Part shown: piece after piece, positions 8,655 to 16,430 of the stretch
Layout of the letters: each line of letters begins with the position of its first letter
How positions within the stretch are numbered: the first letter of the stretch is position 1
NCBI GenBank assembly: GCA_023400985.1
Contig: JAEXEN010000036.1
Span: 1-64,000 of the forward strand
Length of the DNA stretch: 64,000 nucleotides
Direction: 5' to 3'
Origin: Bacillota bacterium
GTDB lineage: Bacteria; Bacillota; Clostridia; Christensenellales; CAG-138
Made by a program: the position numbers and the translations under genes
Notes under the pieces: generated by a model
Databases searched by the model: none
What the model was told of the DNA's origin: nothing
What the model saw: only the letters and a program-made list of their open reading frames with translations

Positions 8655-8964
8655 TCCTTGCGGCGGCATCGTCTATTTATCGATCATTGCCGGAAGAAAA
8701 CAAAAAGAAGCCCTCTTGGACGCCGTCTCGGAAGCGGGCGGGCGGCTCGTCAAAGTGATATACGGCAGAGGCTCCGTGGAATCAAGCTATCTTAAGGATA
8801 TGCTGGGGCTTGTGCCGGAGGAGCATAAGGTGCTCATCACCTGCTTAATGCCGAGCGAAAAAACCGAGGCTGTGTTTAAAATGCTCGTCAATAAATTCCA
8901 TTTCGACAAGCCGAACACCGGCATAGCCTATACCATACGCGTGGATAGGCTGTCTATAGGCTGA
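8644..8964 (+). CDS. PII-family (GlnB-like) regulator, first of two
   Basis: This 106-residue protein has the PII-type alpha/beta fold pattern: a hydrophobic first strand 'IVYLSIIAG', the helix 'KEALLDAVSEAGG', a short T-loop region near 'GRGSVESSYLK' and the strand 'KVLITCLMP'. The GTG start at 8644 overlaps the end of the DUF1538 gene by 11 bases, with GGAGG 9 bases upstream. The T-loop is shorter than in GlnB/GlnK and the usual uridylylation tyrosine context is absent. It is likely cytosolic and trimeric by family, and its partner is most likely the DUF1538 protein. Its stop codon TGA coincides with the edge of a hairpin repeat. Confidence 0.75.
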   Translation: MNCNPCGGIVYLSIIAGRKQKEALLDAVSEAGGRLVKVIYGRGSVESSYLKDMLGLVPEEHKVLITCLMPSEKTEAVFKMLVNKFHFDKPNTGIAYTIRVDRLSIG

Positions 8965-9078
8965 CGCATGCCACGAAAGTGCCCTACGGCACTTTCGCGA
9001 GGGTACAGAAAGTACCTGCCCGTGCCTCGCGGCCGGCACTTTCTGCAAGGAAAGCTTGCTGCGCAAGGCTTTCCGCCG
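8959..9078 (-). repeat. Covarying hairpin repeat, copy D (inverted orientation)
   Basis: This copy reads on the minus strand. From right to left on the plus strand it has a bulged hairpin around GGAAAGC/GGCTTTCC (9049-9074), an outer stem CAGAAAGTACC/GGCACTTTCTG (9006-9016 with 9035-9045), and a terminal hairpin GAAAGTGCC-CTAC-GGCACTTTC (8975-8983 with 8988-8996). The end sequence GCTGACGC lies at 8960-8967 and contains the TGA stop of the first PII gene. The same order of hairpins occurs near 33.3, 51.6 and 55.1 kb. Confidence 0.75.
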
Positions 9079-9103
9079 CCGCACATGTCGTCGTCGGTGG
9101 ATT

Positions 9104-9262
9104 AGAGCCTCCGGAGGGCGGAGCTGAGCGCCGCCAGTGGCGGATGAAGCGAAGCGGAAGCCCTGTGAGGCCCTCGGGCAGGAGACGCCTTCGGTCACTA
9201 GCCTGCGGGCGTCGCAAAGAAGTATTGCGACCTAAAGAGCAATACGACTATTGCAAACTGCG
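9104..9262 (+). repeat. Mosaic intergenic repeat shared with 28.4 and 28.7 kb
   Basis: The segments at about 9119-9169 and 9228-9262 match the minus strand of 28698-28800 (for example GAAGCGAAGCGGAAGCCC and ACGACTATTGCAAACTGCG against GAAGCGAGGCGGAAGCCC and ACGACTATTGCGAACTGCG). The part between them, about 9166-9216, instead matches the minus strand of 28431-28480, including CTAGCCTGCGGGCGTCGCA. The spacer between the two PII genes is thus assembled from modules found separately elsewhere. Confidence 0.7.
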
Positions 9263-9334
9263 TATAACGGTCCCCGAACCCCAAGCTATCCGAAGGATAG
9301 CCGCATACTATATAGAAACAGGAGAACAGGCAAA

Positions 9335-9673
9335 ATGGAAAAGAGCACAAATATCAGGGCGCTGTTCATCGTGATAAATGCGGGTTTTGCCGAGCAGGTC
9401 ATCGAGATCGCCCGCACTGCGGGCGCGCGCGGCGCAACCATTTTAAACGCGCGCGGTTCCGGGTCCGTCCATAAATCCATCTTGGGCATTTCCGTAGATA
9501 CCGAAAAGGAAATGGTGCTTTGCCTCGTCGATAAGGAAACCGCCGACAGGGTGATCGACGCCGTCAGGGAAAAAGCCGGCCTTGGCTCCCCCGTAAACGG
9601 CATCTGCTTCACCATGCCCGTAGAGCAGGTGGTGGGCGTGAACAGCTGCCTTACGGAAGAAAAACCGGAATAA
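9335..9673 (+). CDS. PII-family (GlnB-like) regulator, second of two
   Basis: This 112-residue PII-like protein has a first strand 'IRALFIVINAGF', the motif 'ARGATILNARGSG' comparable to the GlnB strand before the T-loop, and the late strand 'VNGICFTMPVEQVVGV'. The ATG at 9335 has AGGAG about 14 bases upstream. It differs from the first PII-like gene in sequence, so the pair may form hetero-oligomers or sense different ligands. It is separated from the first by 370 bases of repeats but lies on the same strand and ends in a terminator at 9696. The family assignment is firm; the nitrogen-sensing role is inference. Confidence 0.8.
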   Translation: MEKSTNIRALFIVINAGFAEQVIEIARTAGARGATILNARGSGSVHKSILGISVDTEKEMVLCLVDKETADRVIDAVREKAGLGSPVNGICFTMPVEQVVGVNSCLTEEKPE

Positions 9674-9695
9674 GGCACAACGAAGGATTACTTGG

Positions 9696-9737
9696 GGGTT
9701 GCCGTGCTAAAAACGCCGCAACCCTTTTGTTGTCTTT
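9696..9737 (+). terminator. Rho-independent terminator after the PII/DUF1538 unit
   Basis: GGGTTGC (9696-9702) pairs with GCAACCC (9718-9724), followed by TTTTGTTGTCTTT. Confidence 0.7.
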
Positions 9738-9773
9738 AACCGCCACTCCCGGTTTTTGTTTACATACGCGCTC

Positions 9774-9801
9774 TTGCACTTTTTTGCGTTTCGGGTATGA
9801 T
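9774..9801 (+). promoter_or_regulatory. Promoter of the YitT-family gene
   Basis: TTGCAC and TATGAT are 16 bases apart, ending 57 bases before the GTG start. Confidence 0.5.
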
Positions 9802-9857
9802 TATATCCAAGGATAAGGGGCTTAGGCTCCCATATGCTTAAGCAAGGAGGAAATTCC

Positions 9858-10724
9858 GTGCCCGTTGAAAAGAAAAAAACAGGCTTTGAATTAAAAGAGA
9901 ATCTCATCACGCTTTTACTGATCGCTGCCGTCTCGGCGGTGCAGGCGGTCGCCATCAACGGTTTTTACGTGCCGCATCAATTCCTTTCGGGCGGCATTAC
10001 GGGCGTTGCGCTGCTTGCTGAATATCTGTTTAACGTTCCCTCCTGGATCCTCATCATCGTGCTCAACATCCCGGTCTGCATCGTCGGCTGGCGCTCGCTC
10101 AATTTCAAGTTCGTGTTCTTCAGCCTTATCGCCACGGTGCTTTTTTCCGTTGCGCTCGCGCTTACGCGCGGTATAAATTTCGGCATTGAAAACCCCATCG
10201 TCAGCGCGCTTGCCGGCGCGGCGATTATCGGCGTCACCGCCGCCCCCGTCGTGAAGCGCGACGCCACCATGGGCGGCATGGACGTGATAGCCGCCGTTAT
10301 CAGCCGCAAGTATTCCATCCCCATGGGCACGTTTTCCATTTTATATAACATCGTCATCATGGGCGTGCTTGCCGCCGTGAGCGGGCTTGAGCTGGGCCTT
10401 ATGTCCATGCTCGCTATGTTCGTATCCAACACCGCCTTCAACGGCGCCATGGCCGGGCTCAACCGCACTGTGACGGTGTTCATCATCTCCGATAAATGGG
10501 AGGAGATCGCCCCCCTGGTCATTTCCGAGCTGCACCGCGGCGTCACCTATATCCCCGCCGAGGGCGCCTACACCGGCCAGCCGCGCAAGCTCGTGTATAT
10601 CATTCTCAAGACCACCCAGCTTGCTGCCGCCAAGCGCATCGTGAAATCCGTGGACGAGCACGCGCTTTTCTCCATCATCGAAACCAAGGAGGTTCTTGGC
10701 CGCGGCTTCGGTTCGCTGAACTAA
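9858..10724 (+). CDS. YitT family membrane protein (DUF161/DUF2179)
   Basis: This 288-residue protein has about five to six membrane segments (for example 'SGGITGVALLAEYLF', near the motif usual for YitT) and a soluble C-terminal DUF2179 domain from about residue 205 ('YTGQPRKLVYIILKTTQL'). The role of the family is not established; it is often listed as an integral membrane transporter-like protein. I chose the GTG at 9858 because AAGGAGG lies at 9844-9850; an ATG at 9834 is upstream of that site. The gene stands alone with its own promoter. Confidence 0.88.
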   Translation: MPVEKKKTGFELKENLITLLLIAAVSAVQAVAINGFYVPHQFLSGGITGVALLAEYLFNVPSWILIIVLNIPVCIVGWRSLNFKFVFFSLIATVLFSVALALTRGINFGIENPIVSALAGAAIIGVTAAPVVKRDATMGGMDVIAAVISRKYSIPMGTFSILYNIVIMGVLAAVSGLELGLMSMLAMFVSNTAFNGAMAGLNRTVTVFIISDKWEEIAPLVISELHRGVTYIPAEGAYTGQPRKLVYIILKTTQLAAAKRIVKSVDEHALFSIIETKEVLGRGFGSLN

Positions 10725-10742
10725 TGCAATAGCTGTTTCAAA

Positions 10743-10771
10743 TTGCAAATTTTTCCGTTTTGCCTTATGAT
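10743..10771 (+). promoter_or_regulatory. pepV promoter
   Basis: TTGCAA and TATGAT are 17 bases apart, 45 bases before the ATG at 10816. Confidence 0.5.
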
Positions 10772-10815
10772 AGAGAAAACAAGTTTTCCTTTACCTTAAT
10801 AAGGAGGATATCCGC

Positions 10816-12192
10816 ATGAATCCCGCCGTAGATAAATGGATTGACGAGCACCAAAGCGAGATCGTCGCGTCGCTGCAGAAATGCGTACAGGCAAAAAGCG
10901 TGGAAACGGCTCCCGAAGCCAAAGCACCGTTTGGATCCGAGGTGAAAAGGTGCCTTACGGAAACGCTCGATCTGGCGAAGAGCCTCGGCTTTTCCATAAG
11001 GGATATGGACGGCTACATCGGCTACGCCGATTATGGCGCAGGGAAGGAGACCCTCGGCGTGATGTGCCACCTCGATGTGGTGCCCGAGGGGATCGGCTGG
11101 AACTACCCGCCCTACGGCGCGGTGATCGAAAACGGAAAAATGTACGGCCGCGGCACCCTCGACGATAAAGGCCCGGCCATCGCCGTGCTTTATGCGCTCG
11201 CCGCGATAAGGACGTGCAAAATCCCCTTAAAGCGCAAAGTGCGCGTGCTTTTAGGCTGCGACGAGGAAAGCGGCTGGCAGTGCATGGCGCACTATACGGC
11301 GCACGAGAAAATGCCCGAGCTGGCGTTTTCGCCGGACGCGGAATATCCTCTGGTTAATTCCGAAAAGGCTATTTTCCGTGGTACCTACAAAAAAGAATTC
11401 GCTTCCAAACTGAAAATAGAAGCGGGCACCCGCCCCAATGTGGTTCCGGGTCTCGCCGTGGCCACGGTGCCGTTGAGCATTGAGCGCGTGCAGCCCGTGA
11501 CGGACGCCTACACATGGGGCAGCGTGTTCTTCTTTGAGGTAACGAAAAAGGGCGATACCGCTTGCGAGATCGTAGCCAAGGGCTTAAGCGCCCACGCCTC
11601 CATGCCCGAGCAGGGTAAAAACGCGCTCCTGGCGCTTATCGATGTGCTCACAAAGCTCCCGCTCGAGGGGGAGGACGCCGTCACCGTAAACGCATTGAAA
11701 GAGCTCTTCAAGCTTGAGACCGACGGTAGGAGCATAGGCCTTGAGGCGGCTGACGATTCCGGTACCCTCACGCTCAACGTGGGCATCATGAACTGGGATG
11801 AGACGGGCATTCGCGAGCTTACGCTCGATATACGCGCGCCAATCACCCTGCCCAAGGCGCATATCCTGGAAAAACTTGACGTTGGCTTTGCCGGCGCAGG
11901 TCTCGTCCGCGACAGCTTCAGCTATACCGCCGGGCATTATGTGGACCCCGAAAGCGAGCTCGTTCAAAAGCTTCTGAAGGTATACGAGGCGCGTGCTGGC
12001 GTTTACCTGCCCCCGCTCAAGATCGGCGGAGGCACCTATGCCCGCGCCATAGAAAACGCCGTGGCCTTCGGCTGCGAGCGCCCGGGTGTGGAAAGCCCGG
12101 TGCACATGCCCAACGAGTTTATCAGCATTGAGGACCTTATGTTCAACACCAAAATGATGGCTGACGCCATCCTCGCGCTGGCCGCGGAATAA
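10816..12192 (+). CDS. pepV: Dipeptidase PepV (Sapep-type, M20 family)
   Basis: This 458-residue cytosolic metallopeptidase hydrolyses dipeptides using two metal ions. It shows the M20 motifs in order: 'MCHLDVVPEG' (metal His and catalytic Asp), 'GRGTLDDKGP' (bridging Asp), 'GCDEESGW' (catalytic Glu pair), 'FSPDAEYP', and a late His in 'VESPVHMPNEF'. The length and the 'PDAEYP' motif fit PepV/Sapep rather than other M20 groups. AAGGAGG precedes the ATG by about 8 bases. The gene is monocistronic with its own terminator. Confidence 0.92.
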   Translation: MNPAVDKWIDEHQSEIVASLQKCVQAKSVETAPEAKAPFGSEVKRCLTETLDLAKSLGFSIRDMDGYIGYADYGAGKETLGVMCHLDVVPEGIGWNYPPYGAVIENGKMYGRGTLDDKGPAIAVLYALAAIRTCKIPLKRKVRVLLGCDEESGWQCMAHYTAHEKMPELAFSPDAEYPLVNSEKAIFRGTYKKEFASKLKIEAGTRPNVVPGLAVATVPLSIERVQPVTDAYTWGSVFFFEVTKKGDTACEIVAKGLSAHASMPEQGKNALLALIDVLTKLPLEGEDAVTVNALKELFKLETDGRSIGLEAADDSGTLTLNVGIMNWDETGIRELTLDIRAPITLPKAHILEKLDVGFAGAGLVRDSFSYTAGHYVDPESELVQKLLKVYEARAGVYLPPLKIGGGTYARAIENAVAFGCERPGVESPVHMPNEFISIEDLMFNTKMMADAILALAAE

Positions 12193-12226
12193 ATTGTAAA
12201 AAACATATATAAATAGTATTAAGAAG

Positions 12227-12267
12227 CGGGGGCCGTAGCGTTAAAGCGTTGCGGTCCCCGTTTTTTT
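12227..12267 (+). terminator. Terminator of pepV
   Basis: CGGGGGCCG at 12227 pairs with CGGTCCCCG ending at 12260 (one G-T pair), followed by seven T residues. The remaining 180 bases up to the next gene hold only AT-rich sequence and no clear promoter. Confidence 0.85.
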
Positions 12268-12449
12268 GCTGTTATAAAAAAAACAGATAAATTTCCAAAA
12301 TGTAACTGCCCTGTAACCGGCATGGTTTATGCTGAATGCATATTACGGCGTATATGGTAAAGTAGCTTCGAAAACGGCCGCCCGCACGCGCGGGAACGCG
12401 ATTTAAAGCATGACAAAAGCTTTTGAAATACGAAAGTGAGGGTAATCAA

Positions 12450-15400
12450 ATGTTGAAGAAGGTATTGGGCCTGCTCCTTGCCATCCTTATGCTTACGCAG
12501 CCGCTGTACGCGATCGCGCAGGCGGAGGGGGAGAACCAGGACCCCGTAGAGATCACGTTGGAGGGGCTGCAAGAAAGCCCCGACCTTATACTTGATACCG
12601 ACGGCGAAGGCGGCGGAGAGGATCCCGACCTATTGAACAGCGAAGATCCGGAGGAGCCCGCTCCTACGCCCGACCCCAATGACTTCTTCACAGTCGTCTT
12701 TTACGACGGGTTCAACGATCCCGCAACCTCGCTGAGCACGCAGACGGTCCTCAAAGACAACCCTGCCGCCGCACCGGCTGCTCCGGCGCATGACGGCGTT
12801 CAATTTGACGGCTGGTATACGGCGCAAACGGGCGGCGAGAAGGTCAGCGATTTCACCATTACGGGAAACACAAGCTTTTACGCGCAATATACGTCGCTTG
12901 CATCCTATACCGTCACCATCTACTATAAAGACGCGGACGGTAAATTGCTTGCGCCCACTTTTGCGGCGACCGTGCTTCCCGGCGAGTCCGTGAGCGAGAA
13001 CTCGCCCTCCGTCACGGGATATACGCTGCGGAATTCGTCCGACAGCACCGTGACTTTTGACAATGTCGGCGCAGATGACGAGTATACGGTCGTTTATGAG
13101 CTTACCGCCGAAGTCAATTATACGATTTGTTATTACCTGGAGGAAATCGACGGTTCCTATCCCGCGGATGCGGTAAAGACCGTGACCGGTACCGCCCATA
13201 CCGGCACGGTCGTCGTCGCGCCGCGCGAAGCCTTCTCGGGCTTTTCGGGACCCGCGAGCATGCCCTCCTTTACGGTAAACGCCGAAGGCGACGCATTCAG
13301 CGTGCATTACATGCGCAACAGCTATTTGCTTACCTTCGATACCGGAGAGGGCAATCCCCTTGCACCGGTTTCCGTACAATACGAAGCCACGATCGGCTCC
13401 GCAGCCGGCAGCGCAACTCCGATCCGCGCGGGGTACGAATTCCTGTACTGGTCCGCGAGCGAAAATGGCGCGGCATACGACGCTGACGCGCTCATGACGG
13501 GCGATACCACGCTGTATGCCGTCTGGAAGGCCGGCAGGGCAGATTACACAGTCATATACTGGCTGGAAAGTCCCAATTCCGAGGAGTATGACTTTGTTGC
13601 CAGCAAAATCATGAACGGTACTACCGAAGCTTATGCTACGGAGCCGCCCGCGAACCAAATGCCGGCCGGTACGGGCATTTTCACAAACAATGCTACCAAA
13701 AATTACTACCAAAAGAAGACTGTCGGCCAAGTCGCTGTTAAAGGCGACGGCAGCACCATTCTCAACGTTTATTACGACCGCAACACCTATACCCTTATTT
13801 TTAACTTGAACGACAGCGATGTAACTATGTGGCTCAACGGCGCCCGTTACACCGGCAGTCAGTTTTCTTTCACAGCCAAATACGGAGAGTCCATCGTAGA
13901 TAAATGGCCTACCGGCGCGACATTTACGGAAACGTATTGGGAATGGGATTGGTGGCCGTTTACCGGGCATTATGAAACGAGAGACGTAACCCAATATTTT
14001 ATCGGCTGGGGCGGAGATCTCTATGCGTCCACCCAGTATGTGATGGATGAAGGTTTAGCCGGGACGAGCAACGGAGCTGGAAAAACAAAGACCCTGACCG
14101 CCGAGTGGGCAAATTGGACCAAAACCGTTACCGTATACTACTACTTCGAGAATGTCGAAGGCGCTGGGTATGGTTCTCCCATTACGCAGAGTGTGACTGC
14201 CGATGTAGATACAGGGTATTGGCAGCCCAAAACCTTTACGGGCTTTACGGTCAAAACCGATAATCTAGTGAAATCCGGTTCTAATAAAGGCACGTATAAA
14301 ATCAATAACGGAAAAGCCGAATTCTATTATGCCCGCAACAGCTATACCCTCCAATACTGGTGCAACGGCGTAAAGTGGGGGAACGATATAACCCTGAAGT
14401 ATCAGCAATCTCTCGTGCAGCCCGCCGTCCCGACCGCTCCCGCAGGTTACCGGTTTGCCGGCTGGTATACATCTCCCGCCGGCGGCACGCTTGTCGATTT
14501 CGGCACGGCCAAGATGCCCGCAAGCAACCTCATGCTTTACGCGCATTTTGAGGCGTCGGCTTATACGGTCGCTTTCATTTCCAACGGTGGAAGCGCGGTG
14601 GATTCGCAGGATGTAGCGTACAACGGCAAAGCGGTAAAACCCGCCGACCCCGTTTACACCGGTTGGGAGTTTGAAGGCTGGTATTTGAACAACGCACGGT
14701 ACAACTTCGCCGCACCGGTCACCGGGAGCATTACGCTTGAAGCACGCTGGACCGCGAAGAACGATATCTCCTATACCGTGAACTATTGGAACGACGATGC
14801 GAAAGTGCTCTTGGGCACGAAGACCGTTGAAAACAGAACCACGGGGACCAAGGTCACGGAGTTTGCGCCGTTCTTTGCGGGCTTCAGGGTGCTGGAATCG
14901 TCCCTTTCCATCGAAGCGCTCTCGGGCATTTCGGCGGATAACGTGATTGAATTCCGCTATACGGCGACGGGCCAGTTCAAGTACATCGTCCGGGCCACGT
15001 TTGACGGTGAAACCCCGGCGGGCTATGTGGAGCCTACGGTGCCCACCCTTACGTCGAACCGCGTAATCACGGTGAACTTCACCCCTTACGCGGGTTATCT
15101 GCCGACAGTATATCAGCAGACGGTCACGTTTACCGATACGGAATTGGTGACTGTCACGTTTGAGTATAAGAAAACGCAGACCACCTGCTACACCGTGAAG
15201 CATTACCTGCAAAACGTTACGGGCCCTTACTACACGGCAGAGCTGGGCGAGGTCGTTTCGGGTGTTTACGCAGGCGGCATGACGGCGCCGGTACAGCCCA
15301 ATACCTACACGGGCTTTACCTACTCCCATCAGGAAGCGCCTAAGCCCGTTGCCGACGGCGGCGGCACCGTGATCAAGGTGTATTATAAGCGCGATACATG

Positions 15401-16358
15401 CACCGTGAACTTTTTGAACAAAGACGGTTCGCCGTTTGATACGCAGGAAATAAGGTATCTTGGCAGCGCGGTGGTGCCGGAAACGACCCCCACCACCCTC
15501 GGCTACGCGTTTGCAGGCTGGAATTTGATTGAAATGAGCCTCGATAACATCACCGAAGGTTTTGATGTGGAAAGCCTGTGGGAGATGGAGAATTACACGA
15601 TCACCTATAACCTTGCGGGCGGCAGCAAACTCTCCGGCGGGAACTATCCGGACAGTTATACGGTCGAGACGGAGACGTTCGGCATCGGCAACGCGGCACG
15701 CGCCAACCACGTCTTCCTGGGCTGGAAGATCGGCGAAAACGCGGCAGCCAAGGACGTTCAGATCATGCAGGGCAGCACGGGGGATCTCGTGCTCACCGCG
15801 CAGTGGCAGCTGATCTACATTCCCGCGAGCGTAACGCCGACACCGATTCTTGTGACGCCGGCTCCGACCGTCGCGCCGAGAGCCGTGGTTACGCCCGCGG
15901 CTACCGAGACGCCCGCGCCCACCGCGAGCCCGTCCCCGGCGCTCACGGTGATCCCCGAGGAGAGCACGCCCATGAACCCCTCACCCGATGCCGGCCTTAC
16001 GGATATTCCCGATGAGGCGGTGCCGCTTGAGGCGCAGCCCGAAGGCACGGACGCTATGACGCTCGTTAACCTTATCGCCATGGTCCTCACTGTGATCGGC
16101 GCGGCGCTCCTGATGTTCAGGAAATCCAAGAAAGACGAGGAGAACGGCTTCAAGCGCATCGGCACCAAGGTGATCGCCCTCGTTGCGGCGGTCGGTGGCA
16201 TCGTGCTCTTCTTCCTCACTCAGCCGCTTACGGGCATGGATATCTGGGATAATTTCTCCGTCTGGCAGCTTCTCATCCTTGCGGTGTACGCCGCGATGGC
16301 GATCATCGCATACGTGAAAAAGAAGGCGCAGGATAAAGCGCAAAACGCCGACGCATAA
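12450..16358 (+). CDS. Large surface protein with InlB-B/Flg_new repeats and C-terminal membrane segments
   Basis: This 1302-residue secreted protein has a signal peptide ('LLLAILMLTQPLYAIAQA', residues 7-24) and an acidic spacer. Many beta-grasp repeats of the InlB-B/Flg_new type follow, recognisable by 'FDGWYTA', 'FAGWYTSPAGG' and 'FEGWYLNN' with aromatic-x-W-Y cores, mixed with MucBP-like units ('YTVKHYLQNVTG'). A Pro/Thr linker at about residues 1135-1200 ('TPTPILVTPAPTVAP') leads to three hydrophobic segments near the C-terminus and a Lys-rich tail. There is no LPXTG motif, so anchoring is by membrane segments. The likely role is adhesion or surface display. GAGGG lies 7 bases before the ATG at 12450. 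Confidence 0.87.
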   Translation: MLKKVLGLLLAILMLTQPLYAIAQAEGENQDPVEITLEGLQESPDLILDTDGEGGGEDPDLLNSEDPEEPAPTPDPNDFFTVVFYDGFNDPATSLSTQTVLKDNPAAAPAAPAHDGVQFDGWYTAQTGGEKVSDFTITGNTSFYAQYTSLASYTVTIYYKDADGKLLAPTFAATVLPGESVSENSPSVTGYTLRNSSDSTVTFDNVGADDEYTVVYELTAEVNYTICYYLEEIDGSYPADAVKTVTGTAHTGTVVVAPREAFSGFSGPASMPSFTVNAEGDAFSVHYMRNSYLLTFDTGEGNPLAPVSVQYEATIGSAAGSATPIRAGYEFLYWSASENGAAYDADALMTGDTTLYAVWKAGRADYTVIYWLESPNSEEYDFVASKIMNGTTEAYATEPPANQMPAGTGIFTNNATKNYYQKKTVGQVAVKGDGSTILNVYYDRNTYTLIFNLNDSDVTMWLNGARYTGSQFSFTAKYGESIVDKWPTGATFTETYWEWDWWPFTGHYETRDVTQYFIGWGGDLYASTQYVMDEGLAGTSNGAGKTKTLTAEWANWTKTVTVYYYFENVEGAGYGSPITQSVTADVDTGYWQPKTFTGFTVKTDNLVKSGSNKGTYKINNGKAEFYYARNSYTLQYWCNGVKWGNDITLKYQQSLVQPAVPTAPAGYRFAGWYTSPAGGTLVDFGTAKMPASNLMLYAHFEASAYTVAFISNGGSAVDSQDVAYNGKAVKPADPVYTGWEFEGWYLNNARYNFAAPVTGSITLEARWTAKNDISYTVNYWNDDAKVLLGTKTVENRTTGTKVTEFAPFFAGFRVLESSLSIEALSGISADNVIEFRYTATGQFKYIVRATFDGETPAGYVEPTVPTLTSNRVITVNFTPYAGYLPTVYQQTVTFTDTELVTVTFEYKKTQTTCYTVKHYLQNVTGPYYTAELGEVVSGVYAGGMTAPVQPNTYTGFTYSHQEAPKPVADGGGTVIKVYYKRDTCTVNFLNKDGSPFDTQEIRYLGSAVVPETTPTTLGYAFAGWNLIEMSLDNITEGFDVESLWEMENYTITYNLAGGSKLSGGNYPDSYTVETETFGIGNAARANHVFLGWKIGENAAAKDVQIMQGSTGDLVLTAQWQLIYIPASVTPTPILVTPAPTVAPRAVVTPAATETPAPTASPSPALTVIPEESTPMNPSPDAGLTDIPDEAVPLEAQPEGTDAMTLVNLIAMVLTVIGAALLMFRKSKKDEENGFKRIGTKVIALVAAVGGIVLFFLTQPLTGMDIWDNFSVWQLLILAVYAAMAIIAYVKKKAQDKAQNADA

Positions 16359-16378
16359 CGAGAAGGACAAATCATAAA

Positions 16379-16411
16379 CATGCGGCCCCGGAAAGCTCCC
16401 GGGGCCGCATG
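16379..16411. terminator. Bidirectional terminator
   Basis: CATGCGGCCCCGG pairs with CCGGGGCCGCATG around a six-base loop, between two convergent genes. T-rich sequence follows on the plus side (TTGTTAT), less clearly on the minus side. Confidence 0.7.
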
Positions 16412-16430
16412 TTGTTATATGGAATCTGCG

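Noticed and set aside
8959..9262. CRISPR array
   Set aside because: The repeated units are palindromic, irregular in spacing and have no constant repeat-spacer period; no cas gene is present.
12630..15710. Minus-strand open frames of 454 and 481 codons
   Set aside because: They are antisense to the InlB-repeat protein, whose signal peptide, repeats and codon pattern show the plus strand is coding.
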